Origin: Actinobacteria bacterium OK074
GTDB taxonomy: Bacteria > Actinomycetota > Actinomycetes > Streptomycetales > Streptomycetaceae
Length of the DNA: 64,000 nt
Assembly: GCA_001298575.1 (NCBI GenBank)
Contig: LJCV01000077.1
Span: 53,444-117,443, forward strand
Direction: 5' to 3'
A program made the position numbers and the translations under genes. Each line of letters opens with the position of its first letter. The stretch's first letter is position 1. Below, piece by piece: positions 28,585-37,873 of the stretch. The notes below the pieces were generated by a model that was given only the letters and a program-made list of their open reading frames with translations, made no database searches and had not been told where the DNA came from.

Positions 28585-29964
28585 ATGGACACACAGCACA
28601 CGGCCACCGCGCCGGGCACCCCCGGTGGCAGATGCCCCCTGCACGGCGCGGACTTCGCCGCCGATCCGCAGGGCGTCTACGACAAGCTGCGCGCCGAAGG
28701 CCCGGCCGCCGCCGTGGAGTTGGCACCCGGCGTGCCCGCCACCCTGGTCATCGAGCACGAGACGGCACTGCGCGTGCTCCAGAACACCACGGTGTTCTCG
28801 CGCGACGCGCGCCGCTGGAAGGATCTCGTCGGCGGCCGGATCGGCCTGGACAGCCCGGTCCTGCCGATGATGGCCTACCGGCCCAACTGCCTGTTCACCG
28901 ACGGGACCGTGCACCTGCGGCTGCGCAAGGCCGTCACCGAGAGCCTGGACCGGCTCAACATCCCGCGCATCCGCCGGGACATCGAGCCCATCGCCGCCTA
29001 CCTGATCGACCAGTTCAGCGAGCGCGGCCGGGCCGACCTGATCAACGAGTACGCCAAACTGCTGCCGTTGCTGCTGTTCAACAAGTTGTTCGGCTGCCCG
29101 GCGGACATCGGCGACCGGGTCACCACCTCGATGTCGGCGCTCTTCGACGGCCAGGACGTGCTGCGCGCCAACGACGAACTCACCGCCGCGCTCATGGAGT
29201 TGATCGCGGTCAAGCGGCGCGAGCCCGCCGACGACATCACCTCGTGGCTGATCGAGCACCCGGCGGACCTGGGCGACGAGGAACTCAAGGACCAGTTGGT
29301 GATGCTGATCGGCGCCGGTGTCGAGCCTGAGCGCAATCTCATCGGCAACGGCCTGCTCGTGCTGCTCTCCGGCACCGGCCGCGCGGGCATGGTGATCGAG
29401 GAGGCCCTGGACCAGGTCCTGTGGGAGAACCCGCCGATCGCCAACTACGCGACCCACTACCCGCTCCAGGACATCGACCTGGGCGGTGTCCCCGTCGACG
29501 CCGGCACCCCGCTGATGATCAGCTTCGCCGCGGCCAACAGCGACCCCGCGCTGACCGAGGCCCGCCGCGCCCGCAGCCGGGGCGCGCACCTGGCCTGGGG
29601 CGCGGGCCCGCACGGCTGCCCGGCCAAGTCGCCCGCGACGGTGATCGCCGTCACCGCGATCGAGACGCTGCTGAACGCGCTGCCCGACCTGCGCCTCGCG
29701 GTGCCCGAGGAGAGCCTGGTGTGGCGGCCGGGCCCCTTCCACCGGGCGCTGGCCGCGCTGCCGGTGCGGTTCAGCACCTCGCCCGCCACCCGGGTGGCGA
29801 CCGCGCTCGGCACCCCGCAGCGCTCCGCCGCCGAGCCTGGCGGACGGGGCAAAGCGGCCACGTCCTCGCCGACGCACCAGGTCCACCAGCCGCACAGGGC
29901 GGACCAGCGGACCGCGCCGAAGAAGGGCCTGTGGTCCTCGATCGTGGACCTGTTCCGGGTCTGA
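28585..29964 (+). CDS. CYP157-like cytochrome P450 lacking ExxR (conservon-linked, CvnE)
   Basis: 459 residues from an ATG at 28585 behind GAGGAA. The heme-thiolate loop is WGAGPHGCPAKSP. In the K-helix, where nearly all P450s have E-x-x-R, it reads ALDQVLWENPP, so neither Glu nor Arg is conserved. This is the known peculiarity of the CYP157 family (EQSLW in CYP157C1). The I-helix GAGVEPERN also lacks the usual acid-Thr pair. The gene order CvnABCD-CYP157-CYP154-type matches conservons of S. coelicolor, where the fifth protein (as in rarE) is a P450. Catalytic activity is uncertain. Confidence 0.85.
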   Translation: MDTQHTATAPGTPGGRCPLHGADFAADPQGVYDKLRAEGPAAAVELAPGVPATLVIEHETALRVLQNTTVFSRDARRWKDLVGGRIGLDSPVLPMMAYRPNCLFTDGTVHLRLRKAVTESLDRLNIPRIRRDIEPIAAYLIDQFSERGRADLINEYAKLLPLLLFNKLFGCPADIGDRVTTSMSALFDGQDVLRANDELTAALMELIAVKRREPADDITSWLIEHPADLGDEELKDQLVMLIGAGVEPERNLIGNGLLVLLSGTGRAGMVIEEALDQVLWENPPIANYATHYPLQDIDLGGVPVDAGTPLMISFAAANSDPALTEARRARSRGAHLAWGAGPHGCPAKSPATVIAVTAIETLLNALPDLRLAVPEESLVWRPGPFHRALAALPVRFSTSPATRVATALGTPQRSAAEPGGRGKAATSSPTHQVHQPHRADQRTAPKKGLWSSIVDLFRV

Positions 29965-30213
29965 CCGCCCGGCCGCGCGAAAAGCCACGCAAAAGACCGC
30001 GTAAAAAATCGGGCAGGCAACCCCGACCAGTAAGAATTCATCCAGCGGAGAACTGTGCACTGACGTCGAGAATCTTCTGTGATTATTCAGAGCAACATCC
30101 ATAAACCTTGCACGGAATGTGATGGGAGCAACACGGGACGGCGCTTGGCGGGCGGATTCGGACGGGTAGGTTCCGCCGGTATCGGTTGACGCCAAGCGAC
30201 AAAGGAGCTCCGC

Positions 30214-31527
30214 GTGACCGCCGTTGACGACATAAGCGGTACAAGCGCCTTGAGCGGCACGAGTGTTGTAAGCGCCACCAGCGGCACACCCAGTGCCCCC
30301 GACCGCCGATCCGTCATCTCCGTGCTACGACGCCTGCGTTCACCCGAGGGGCAGCGCGACCCGGGGCCCCTGTGGGCGGAACTGCGCGCGATGGGCGACG
30401 TCGTACCCGCCCCCTGGGGCGGGTACTTCGTCACCGGTTACGAGGCGTGCAGCCAGGTCCTGCGCGGCAGGAACTGGCTGGCCCCCGACTTCGCCTGGCA
30501 GGCCCGCCAGCCCGACCCCGACGCCTTCCGCGCCCTCGCCACCCAGGAGATGTGGCGCACCCTGTCCCGGCTCAACGCACCCGCTCACACGTGTCAACGC
30601 CGAGCACTCGGCAACCTCTTCGACCGCGGGACCATCGAGGACATGCGCCCCCAGGTCACCGACCACGTCGGCCATCTCCTGGACGACCTGGCCGCGCAGT
30701 TGGCGGCGCACGGCGAGGCCGACTTCGTCGCGACCGTCGGCGAACGGCTGCCCATCCACACCGTGGGCCGCTGGCTGGACCTCCCGCCGGAGGACCACGC
30801 ACGCATCCTCAGCTTCACCCACCGCCAGGTGCACGCCCAGGAACTGCTGCCCACCAAGAGCCAGTTGCAGATCTCCGCCGCGGCCACCCTGGACATGCGG
30901 GACTACTTCACCCAGCTGATCGGCCGCCGCCGCGAGAAGCCCGGCGGTGACGTGCTCTCCTCCTGGATCCGCCACTGGGACGCGCAGTTCCCGGGCGACC
31001 GGGAGAGCGCCGACCAACTCCTCTACGACCTCACGATGTTCATCACGATCGCCTCCCTGGAGACGACCGCGACCCTGCTCACGAACGTCGCCTGGCTGCT
31101 GACGCGCGAGCCCGCGCAGTGGAACTGGCTGCGCGAGCACCCCGAACACGTCACCGACGCCGTCGACGAGGCGCTGCGCTACGATCCGCCGATCCACCTC
31201 AACTCCCGTATCGCCGCGGACGACACCGTGCTGGCCGGGGTGCCGATCGCCAAGGACACGATGGTCCACGTCCTGTACGGGGCCGCCAACCACGATCCGC
31301 GGGTCAACCCCGACCCGGGCAGGTTCGACGTGCTGCGCGGCGGCGCCCATCTCACCTTCGGCGGCGGCGCCCACTACTGCCTGGGCGCGGCCCTGGCCCG
31401 CCTCGAAGCGCACACCCTGCTGACCGAACTCCTCAACCGGTTCCCCACGTTGCGACCGGCCGCCGCCCCCGAGTACGAGACCCGGATGGTCTTCCGGCGC
31501 GTGACCTCCCTGAAAGTGACCGCATGA
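30214..31527 (+). CDS. Cytochrome P450 (CYP154-like)
   Basis: 437 residues from a GTG at 30214 behind AAAGGAG. It has canonical P450 motifs: K-helix EALRYDPPIHLNSR, heme loop FGGGAHYCLGAALAR with the Cys ligand, and an I-helix in FITIASLETTATLL. The N-terminal 30 residues are Ser/Thr/Gly-rich. It sits 249 bp downstream of the CYP157-like gene and overlaps the hydratase start by 4 bp. Likely an active monooxygenase of a hydrophobic substrate. Confidence 0.87.
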   Translation: MTAVDDISGTSALSGTSVVSATSGTPSAPDRRSVISVLRRLRSPEGQRDPGPLWAELRAMGDVVPAPWGGYFVTGYEACSQVLRGRNWLAPDFAWQARQPDPDAFRALATQEMWRTLSRLNAPAHTCQRRALGNLFDRGTIEDMRPQVTDHVGHLLDDLAAQLAAHGEADFVATVGERLPIHTVGRWLDLPPEDHARILSFTHRQVHAQELLPTKSQLQISAAATLDMRDYFTQLIGRRREKPGGDVLSSWIRHWDAQFPGDRESADQLLYDLTMFITIASLETTATLLTNVAWLLTREPAQWNWLREHPEHVTDAVDEALRYDPPIHLNSRIAADDTVLAGVPIAKDTMVHVLYGAANHDPRVNPDPGRFDVLRGGAHLTFGGGAHYCLGAALARLEAHTLLTELLNRFPTLRPAAAPEYETRMVFRRVTSLKVTA

Positions 31528-32339
31528 CGAACCCGCCGAACCCGGCGCCCCCGCAGGGCTCCAGCACCGTACTCAAGACCCTGCGGGCGGACCGGCAGGG
31601 CCCCGTCCAGCACATCACGCTGAACGTGCCCGAACAGGGCAACGCCGTCACCGAGGCGATGCTCGACGACCTGCTGACCGTGCTCGACGACCAGGACAGC
31701 GCCGTCCGGGTCGTCGTCCTCGCGGGCGCCGGCCCCGACTTCTGCCTGGGCGGCGACCGCACGGAGTACGCCGACCACCTGGCGCACGACCCCACCGGCG
31801 GCGGCATCCGCACCTCGGGCGCGAAGGCCCGCCGGGTGTGCGACGCGCTGACCTCGAACCCGGCGGTCACCATCGCCCGCGTCCAGGGCCGCGCGGTCGG
31901 CGCGGGCCTGGCCCTGGCGCTCGCCTGCGACCTGCGCACGGCCGCCGAAACGGCCACCTTCCGCCTCCCGGAACTGGCCCTCGGCCTCCCCACCGCCTGG
32001 GGCGGCCTCCTCCCCCGCCTCCTCGCCGAGGTCGGCGCGGCCCGAGTCCGCGAACTGATCCTGACGGGCCGCGCGTTCACCGCGACGGAGGCGTTGCACC
32101 TGTCGGTCCTCCAGTCCGTCGTAAGGGAGGAGGACTTGGACACCCAGGTGGCGGCGTGGACGAAGCCGGTGCTGCGGCGGTCGCCGACGGCGCTGCGGGT
32201 GACGAAGACCCTGCTGAACTCGTATGCGGCACCGGCGAGGTTGGCGGACGTGTCCCTGTTCGACGGCGAGTTGATGGCGTCGGTGCTGGCGGCAGAGCAA
32301 TACGCACGGCAACCAGTAACCCCGGGCACGCCCGCTTAG
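31524..32339 (+). CDS. Enoyl-CoA hydratase/isomerase family protein
   Basis: 271 residues from an ATG overlapping the P450 stop (ATGA). Crotonase fold: VVVLAGAGPDFCLGGDRTEY (first oxyanion loop), VQGRAVGAGLALALACDLRT, and FRLPELALGLPTAWGG. The catalytic Glu of typical hydratases near the PELALGL segment is present at the PE position; substrate is unknown. Operon position suggests a shared pathway with the P450. Confidence 0.85.
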   Translation: MTNPPNPAPPQGSSTVLKTLRADRQGPVQHITLNVPEQGNAVTEAMLDDLLTVLDDQDSAVRVVVLAGAGPDFCLGGDRTEYADHLAHDPTGGGIRTSGAKARRVCDALTSNPAVTIARVQGRAVGAGLALALACDLRTAAETATFRLPELALGLPTAWGGLLPRLLAEVGAARVRELILTGRAFTATEALHLSVLQSVVREEDLDTQVAAWTKPVLRRSPTALRVTKTLLNSYAAPARLADVSLFDGELMASVLAAEQYARQPVTPGTPA

Positions 32340-32470
32340 GGGCGCGGGGCTGTGACATTGTGCGGCTCCGCCGCGTGGGCGCGACAAGCCACGACGAACC
32401 CGCACCCGCGAACGCTCCGACACCCCCGAGCTATAAGGCGCGCACTTTCCAACACCCCCGCGGCGCAATG

Positions 32471-32489
32471 TAAGGTTAGGCTTACCTAA
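32471..32489. promoter_or_regulatory. Iron box (DmdR/IdeR-type operator)
   Basis: TAAGGTTAGGCTTACCTAA matches the consensus TTAGGTTAGSCTAACCTAA at 17 of 19 positions. It sits 25 bp upstream of the DUF2470 start, so iron-bound DmdR should repress that gene. Confidence 0.8.
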
Positions 32490-32513
32490 TTCAACTGATC
32501 CCGGAGGTCGCGG

Positions 32514-33224
32514 ATGCCAGACCAGACCGCCAAGGGCGAGCCAACTCCCGCCGAACACGCCCGCACCATCCTCGCCGGAGCGACCTCCCTAACTGTCACC
32601 ACCCCGGCCCACTGCATCGAACTCCTCGGCCTGCACACCGCGGACGACACGGGCAACCTCGTCCTGGAGGACCCCCCGGGCGACCACCTCACCCACGAAC
32701 TCCGCCTGACGGCAAGCGACGGCCTCCCCGCAGTGGTCGAACTGACCGACATCGCCCCCGTACCCGTACGGGACCGGGTCCGCGCCCGCCTGGCCCTGGG
32801 CGGCAGGCTGACGCCGTACGGCAAGACCGGCCGCCTGGTCTTCCGCACCACGCACGCCGCGCTGGCGACCGCCGCCGAGGGCACGACCCACCTGGACGGC
32901 GCCGAGTTCACCGCCGCCCTGCCCGACCCGCTGACCGCGTGCGAGGCCGAGTTGCTGATGCTGCTCGACGCCACCCGCGACCAGACCGTCGCCTCGCTGG
33001 CCCGGCTCGCCCCGCCCGGACTGCCGCGCGCCGACGACACCGTGCACGCGCTGCGCCTGGACCGGTACGGCCTCGTCCTGCGCCTCGAACACACCGACCG
33101 CACGCACCACGACGTCCGCCTCCCCTTCCCCGAACCGGCCCGCACCCGCCAGGAGGCCGTCGAACACGTCGGCGTGCTCTCCGTCCGCGCGTCGACCAGG
33201 GGCACGCGCCACGGGGGCCGTTGA
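32514..33224 (+). CDS. DUF2470-domain protein, iron-regulated
   Basis: 236 residues from an ATG at 32514 with GGAGG upstream. The C-terminal half is a DUF2470 domain (LMLLDATRDQTVASLARLAP, YGLVLRLEHTDRTHHDVRLP), which in other proteins accompanies heme-utilisation (HugZ-like) split-barrel domains. The N-terminal part (ARTILAGATSLTVTTPAHCI) looks like the split-barrel partner. An iron box overlaps its promoter. I infer a role in heme iron use in the cytosol. Confidence 0.8.
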   Translation: MPDQTAKGEPTPAEHARTILAGATSLTVTTPAHCIELLGLHTADDTGNLVLEDPPGDHLTHELRLTASDGLPAVVELTDIAPVPVRDRVRARLALGGRLTPYGKTGRLVFRTTHAALATAAEGTTHLDGAEFTAALPDPLTACEAELLMLLDATRDQTVASLARLAPPGLPRADDTVHALRLDRYGLVLRLEHTDRTHHDVRLPFPEPARTRQEAVEHVGVLSVRASTRGTRHGGR

Positions 33225-33248
33225 CGTCCGGCACCGCGTTACGACGCC

Positions 33249-33281
33249 GAAGGGCGCCCCGCGATCGACGGGGCGCCCTTC
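33249..33281. terminator. Bidirectional terminator hairpin
   Basis: A 13-bp perfect stem, GAAGGGCGCCCCG / CGGGGCGCCCTTC, with a 7-nt loop between convergent genes. TTC after the stem is the only T-rich trace. Confidence 0.7.
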
Positions 33282-33310
33282 TCCCATGGACGACTGCCTA
33301 CGACTCCGGG

Positions 33311-35920
33311 TCAGCCCTCCGCCCCAACGGCCCGAGCCCGCCGGTGTACGACCAGCCCGGCCACCGTGAGCAACACCGCCAGTGCGGCCACCGCCCCGAC
33401 GGTCGCACCGGTCGAAGCGAGGCTGCCACCGGAGGAGGAGCCTGTGGCACTCGTACCGGACCCGCCGGTCGTGGCGGCGCCGCCGGCCGTCGAACTCCCG
33501 CCGGAGGTACCGGAGTTGCCCGAGCCGCCCGAGGTACCGGAGTCGTCCGGCGTCCCCGGATCGTCGTCCGTGTCCACCGGATCCTGCCCGACGAAGCTCA
33601 CCGGCACCTTGACGTCCTGCGAGCGGTCGCCCGAGAGCGTGTGGTCGGTGCGCGTGGCCAGGACGCAGGTCGACTCGGAGCAGTCGGTGTACTCGTCCTT
33701 CGCGTCGACGGTCAACTCGACCTCGAACGTGCCGCCTTCGCCGTAGGGGACGGCCAACTCCGCGCCGTAGTCGGGCGGGTTGGAGGAGATCCAGGCGGAG
33801 GAGTGCGAGGTGCCGGTCATGTCGACGCCGCCGACACAGGGCGTGGGGAGTTCGCCGTCGCCGTTGTCGACGCACAGGGCGACGTAGATGCCCTTGTCGG
33901 TGTCGTAGCCGGAGCCGGTGACGGTGAGGGTCTGGCCCTCGGTGGCGAGGTTGTTGACGGGGGTGACGGTGAGCTTCTGCCCCGCGCCGCCGGTGCCGGT
34001 CCTGGTGCCGGAGGGCTCGCCGCTCTCCTCGCCGGTGCCGCCGCCGGTACTGCCTCCGGTATCGCCGCCCGCCGCCGTCACCGTCAGGGTGATGGGTGAA
34101 GTCCGGGTCGTCCCGGCCGAGTTGGTGAACTCGGCGCGGTACTCGTAGCCGTCCTGCGCGGCCTTCGCGGTGAAGGAGTACGTCTGCGCGGTCGCGCCCT
34201 CGACCGCCGACCAGGTCTGGCCGCCGTCGGGGCTGACCTGCCAGCGGACGGTGGGTTCGGGGGCGCCCTCGGCCGCCGCGACGAAGGTGACCTGGTCACC
34301 GGGGGCGACCGACTGGTCCGTCGGGGACTGGACGACCTTCGGGGACATCCGCCGGTCCAGCTTGGTGACCTTGCCCTCGGCCGGGCTGGTGACGTAGACG
34401 GTGCCGCCGCCGGGTGCGACGGCGATGGTGGCGTTGCCCAACTGGCCCTGGTTGCCCGGGAGTTCGGTGGCCTCGGCGGCCGGCTCGAAGGTCGTGGTGT
34501 CGTAGACGCCCAACGAGCCGTCGTTGTCACCGCCGTTGCTGGTGTCGCCGCTGTCCTGCCGGACGACGAAGGCGCGGCCGGTGGCGGTGTCGATCGCGGC
34601 GTCGACCGCCCGGTCGGCGCCCTCGACGGTCTTCAGCAGCTTGGCGTCCTTGTCGTAGACGAGGACGGAGTTCTCGACGCCCGCCCAGACGTTCCCGGTC
34701 GCGAGGTCGACGGTGACGAACCACAGGCTCCCGGCGGGGAGTTGGGCGCTGGCGGTGACGTCCAGGGTGCCGGTGTCGACGCGGCTGAGCAGTCCGCCGG
34801 AGGAGCCGGACCAGGCGGTGGCGCGGGCGGTGTCCACGCCGAGCCGGGTGCCGCCGTCGAGCGTCGCGGTGTCCTTGACGGCGCCGGTGGCGGTCTCGAC
34901 CACGGACAGCGTGGCCCCCTGCTGGACCAGGACGGTGCCCGCGGCCGGTCCCGGACCGGCCTCGGTGACGGTCGCGCCCGCCAGCCAGGCGCCCTGCGCG
35001 ACGGTGTCGCCGTCCTTGGCGGTGCCGATGCCGCGCAGCGGGTAGTGGAAGACGACCCCGTCCCCGGCCAGCGGCGCGACGATCTGCGCGGCCCGGCGGG
35101 AGGCCAACGCCCCGGCGGAGCCCGGGGCTTGGGTGATGTGACTGCGCACGGTGCCGTCGGCGGCGTCGAGGACGTACAGGCCCTGCTCGTTGACGTCGGC
35201 GGTGTCGGCGATGTTGTCGGCGCCGACGTAGAGCTTCCCGGAGTCGGGGTGCACGAGGACGTCCAACGGCTTGCCCGCGTCGGTGAATTGGGCCGTCGGC
35301 AGGTAACCGACCGTACCCGCGGGCACGTCCACGCCGTCGCCGCCGTCGTCCCCGCCGCCGGGGTCCTGGCCCTCGAAGGTGACGGGGATGCGGACGTCCT
35401 GGGAACGGTCGCCGGCCGCCCGGTGGTCGACGCGGGTGACGACCGAGCAGGCGACCGCGGTGCAATCCAGGCCGCTGTCCTTGGACTTGACCGCGATCTC
35501 CACGTCGAAGGTGCCGCCGTCGCCGTAACTGCTCGCGAGTTCCCCCTCGTTGGGGTCGCCGGGCGGGACGATCCACCGCGAGGCGCTGCCCGCACCGGTC
35601 TGGTCGGCGCCGCCGAGGCAGGGGGTGGGGATGCGGTTGTCGCCGTTGTCCTTGCACAGCGCGACGTAGATGCCCTTGGTGGCGTCGTAGCCGGAGCCGG
35701 TGACGCGGAGCGTGTCGCCGTCGGGGTCGAGGTTCGCGGAGGCCGACACGGTGAGCTTCTGCCCGTCCTTGCCGAGCGCGGTCCGCGGCGTGTCGGCGGC
35801 CCGCGCGGCCGTCCCGACGGCGACGGAGCCCACGGCGGCGGAGACGGCCACGAGGACGGCGGCGCCGAGGAGGGCCGCCGGGCGTCTGCGCCGCGGCACG
35901 GCGACTTCCGTGGATTTCAT
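33311..35920 (-). CDS. LAxTG-anchored surface protein with beta-propeller and two neocarzinostatin-like domains
   Basis: 869 residues from the ATG at 35920 behind GAGGAAC. Order: basic signal peptide (ALLGAAVLVAVSAAVGSVAV), neocarzinostatin-like domain 1 (about 45-155; LRVTGSGYDATKGIYVALC), a YncE-like beta-propeller (about 170-520; LDVLVHPDSGKLYVGADN), an Ig-like domain (about 545-630; RWQVSPDGGQTWS), neocarzinostatin-like domain 2 (about 660-790), a Gly/Ser/Thr linker, and LASTG followed by a hydrophobic span and RRARA. LAxTG is the sortase-E signal of streptomycetes, so the protein should be wall-linked. It lies downstream of an iron-boxed gene with the same domain. Substrate unknown; heme or ligand capture is a guess. 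Confidence 0.8.
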   Translation of the reverse strand: MKSTEVAVPRRRRPAALLGAAVLVAVSAAVGSVAVGTAARAADTPRTALGKDGQKLTVSASANLDPDGDTLRVTGSGYDATKGIYVALCKDNGDNRIPTPCLGGADQTGAGSASRWIVPPGDPNEGELASSYGDGGTFDVEIAVKSKDSGLDCTAVACSVVTRVDHRAAGDRSQDVRIPVTFEGQDPGGGDDGGDGVDVPAGTVGYLPTAQFTDAGKPLDVLVHPDSGKLYVGADNIADTADVNEQGLYVLDAADGTVRSHITQAPGSAGALASRRAAQIVAPLAGDGVVFHYPLRGIGTAKDGDTVAQGAWLAGATVTEAGPGPAAGTVLVQQGATLSVVETATGAVKDTATLDGGTRLGVDTARATAWSGSSGGLLSRVDTGTLDVTASAQLPAGSLWFVTVDLATGNVWAGVENSVLVYDKDAKLLKTVEGADRAVDAAIDTATGRAFVVRQDSGDTSNGGDNDGSLGVYDTTTFEPAAEATELPGNQGQLGNATIAVAPGGGTVYVTSPAEGKVTKLDRRMSPKVVQSPTDQSVAPGDQVTFVAAAEGAPEPTVRWQVSPDGGQTWSAVEGATAQTYSFTAKAAQDGYEYRAEFTNSAGTTRTSPITLTVTAAGGDTGGSTGGGTGEESGEPSGTRTGTGGAGQKLTVTPVNNLATEGQTLTVTGSGYDTDKGIYVALCVDNGDGELPTPCVGGVDMTGTSHSSAWISSNPPDYGAELAVPYGEGGTFEVELTVDAKDEYTDCSESTCVLATRTDHTLSGDRSQDVKVPVSFVGQDPVDTDDDPGTPDDSGTSGGSGNSGTSGGSSTAGGAATTGGSGTSATGSSSGGSLASTGATVGAVAALAVLLTVAGLVVHRRARAVGAEG

Positions 35921-36050
35921 GGGGAGTTCCTCAGCTCTCGGACAACTCTCGGGCGGGGTTCGGGTGTTCGGCACCCCCTGGGGACACCGGGAGCCGGGCC
36001 CCGGCAACACGGCGTTGCGGGACCCGGCCTGACGGTCGGTCAACTACCGC

Positions 36051-36593
36051 TCACTGGAAGGTGATCGGCACGTGCACGTCGTAGTTGCGGTCGTTGGTGT
36101 CGGTGTGGTCGGCGCGGGTGACCACCGCGCAGGTGACGTCCTCGCCGCAGACCTGCCCGCCGTCGAGCGTGGCCTTCACGTAGATCTGCACGCTGAAGCT
36201 GCCCCCGGTGCCGAAGGCCGAGCTGTTCGCGACGGTGCCGCCACCGAGGTTGGACACCCAGTGCGAGGCCCCGGTCGAGCCGGTCTCGTCCTGCCCGCCG
36301 AGACACGGCGTCGGCTTCGCGGAACCCGCGGTCCCGGTCACCACGCACAGCCCGACGTAGATGCCCTGGCCCGTGTTGTAACCGGACCCGGAGACGGTGA
36401 CGACCTGACCGGCCGCGGCGGCGGTGTCCGGCGAGGTCAGCGACAGGTTGTAGGCGGTACCGGAGTCGGTGACGGTCCGGGTCGCGGTCGCGGCCGACGC
36501 GGAACCGGCAAGTCCCAGCGTCAGCGCGGTGGTCGCGACGACGGCGAGGGAGGCGCGGGCGGCGGTGCGGACGAGTCTCTTGGAGTCGCTCAT
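36051..36593 (-). CDS. Secreted single-domain neocarzinostatin-like protein, iron-regulated
   Basis: 180 residues from an ATG at 36593. Signal peptide (ASLAVVATTALTLGLAGSAS) then one domain with VVTVSGSGYNTGQGIYVGLC, KPTPCLGGQDETGSTGASHW and DVTCAVVTRADHTDTNDRNY. Four Cys (likely two disulfides) and the layout resemble both copies in the neighbouring LAxTG protein. An iron box lies 38 bp upstream of the start. It is probably exported and may serve as a free form of the same binding domain. Confidence 0.78.
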   Translation of the reverse strand: MSDSKRLVRTAARASLAVVATTALTLGLAGSASAATATRTVTDSGTAYNLSLTSPDTAAAAGQVVTVSGSGYNTGQGIYVGLCVVTGTAGSAKPTPCLGGQDETGSTGASHWVSNLGGGTVANSSAFGTGGSFSVQIYVKATLDGGQVCGEDVTCAVVTRADHTDTNDRNYDVHVPITFQ

Positions 36594-36630
36594 GGCGTGG
36601 GGAGGACCTTTCCTGGTCAACAGCTTCAAC

Positions 36631-36649
36631 TTAGGTAAGGCAAACCTAA
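36631..36649. promoter_or_regulatory. Iron box (DmdR/IdeR-type operator)
   Basis: TTAGGTAAGGCAAACCTAA matches 17 of 19 consensus positions. It precedes the small secreted protein gene and may also control the large LAxTG gene 130 bp further downstream. Confidence 0.8.
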
Positions 36650-36814
36650 ATACGACTTCCAGCCACTTGTCAACGGCTCACCAACACACGGCAAGGAACC
36701 CCAACTACCGCTGCCCGCAAGGGATTTGGGCACGTCGAAGGGCGGGCCCCCACGGACCCGCGCCTCGCCCCCCACTCCCCACCCCTCGATGCGCCGCTCC
36801 CGCCGACGCGGCCG

Positions 36815-37780
36815 TCAGCTCACGGCCCGGACCCCGAACCGCGCGACGCCTCCCTCCCCCGGTTTCCCCTCGACGAAGTGCAGCTCGACGACATGCCCAC
36901 CCTCAACCGCCGTGCCACACACAGGAAAAGCCCGCACGACCCACCCCTCGGCATCGGCCACCGCCTGGTACCGGTTGTCCCCGTCGATCGCGACGAGCGC
37001 GACGTCACCCGCCTGGAACCCCTCGCCGGTGACCTGTCGCTCACCACCGGCGGTGAGGGCCGGGTGCGCGACGGCGGCGGAGAGCGGCGCGGAGGCCGCG
37101 GGTTCCTCCTCGGCCGGGCCCTGGGCCTGGGTCCCCTCCGACTCGGTCGCCTCCATGTCCGCGTCCGCGTCCGCGGCGGGCGCCCCCGAGACCTCGGCCC
37201 CCTCGGCGGATCCACCGCCCATCGCACCCGAGCCGGTACCCGTACCCACGGTCAGATCCAACTCCCCAAGCCCCTCCCCCACCGCGAACGACTCCCCGCT
37301 CCACCCGGACAACAGCCGCGCCCCCGCATCCGCGAGGGACGCCCGCAGCCCGGTCCAGGTCACCCCGCTCGCCCGTACGACGGGGGCGGCGCCGTCCGCC
37401 GTGTCCAGCTCGGCCAGGGCCAATTCCCGCGCACTGCCGTCGAGTTCGGTACGGACGCGGAGGGTGCCCGTGCCGCCGTCCAACTCCAGCCGCAGGGCGT
37501 GGAGGACGAGGGGGTGGGCCGCGTCGGCGGGTTCGGCGAGGCGGGCGGTGCCGTCCAACTCGACGGCCGCGCCGCCGGTTTCGGGGTCCGTACCGCCGCC
37601 GGTGGCCGGGAACCAGGTGCGGTCCGCCGCCCCCCCATACGGCGGGCCGCCCCGGGGTCAACGCCACGTCGTGGCGGGTGAGTTCGGCCGTCTCGGTGCT
37701 CCAGCTCGCGTATCCGCCGGTCACCTCGCGCGGCAACGCCGTCCCGCCGTCCTGCGCGACCGCCGCGCAGGCATCTTGCC
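36815..37780 (-). pseudogene. htaA-like heme-binding protein gene, truncated and frameshifted
   Basis: The upstream frame reads EVTGGYASWSTETAELTRHD, then the match moves to a second frame at about 37650 (a CCCCGGGGCGG tract) with AADRTWFPATGGGTDPETGG and AEPADAAHPLVLHALRLELD, as in HtaA domains. No start codon or signal peptide lies in frame before VTGGY, because a TGA precedes it. The C-terminal part has an acidic linker and an Ig-like domain (GERQVTGEGFQAGDVALVAI) and ends at 36815. HtaA proteins bind heme on actinobacterial surfaces. Here the gene seems broken. A sequencing slip could explain the frameshift but not the missing start. Confidence 0.65.
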
Positions 37781-37811
37781 GTAATCACGGAACACCCCCA
37801 TCCGACACAAC

Positions 37812-37830
37812 TAAGGGAAGGCTAACCTAA
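37812..37830. promoter_or_regulatory. Iron box between the htaA and hmuT remnants
   Basis: TAAGGGAAGGCTAACCTAA matches the consensus at 16 of 19 positions; the right half is perfect. It sits in the divergent gap between two broken heme-uptake genes. Confidence 0.72.
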
Positions 37831-37873
37831 ATTATTGGTCAACTGCGCGCCAGGAGAAAGGAAAGGGGAAGCA

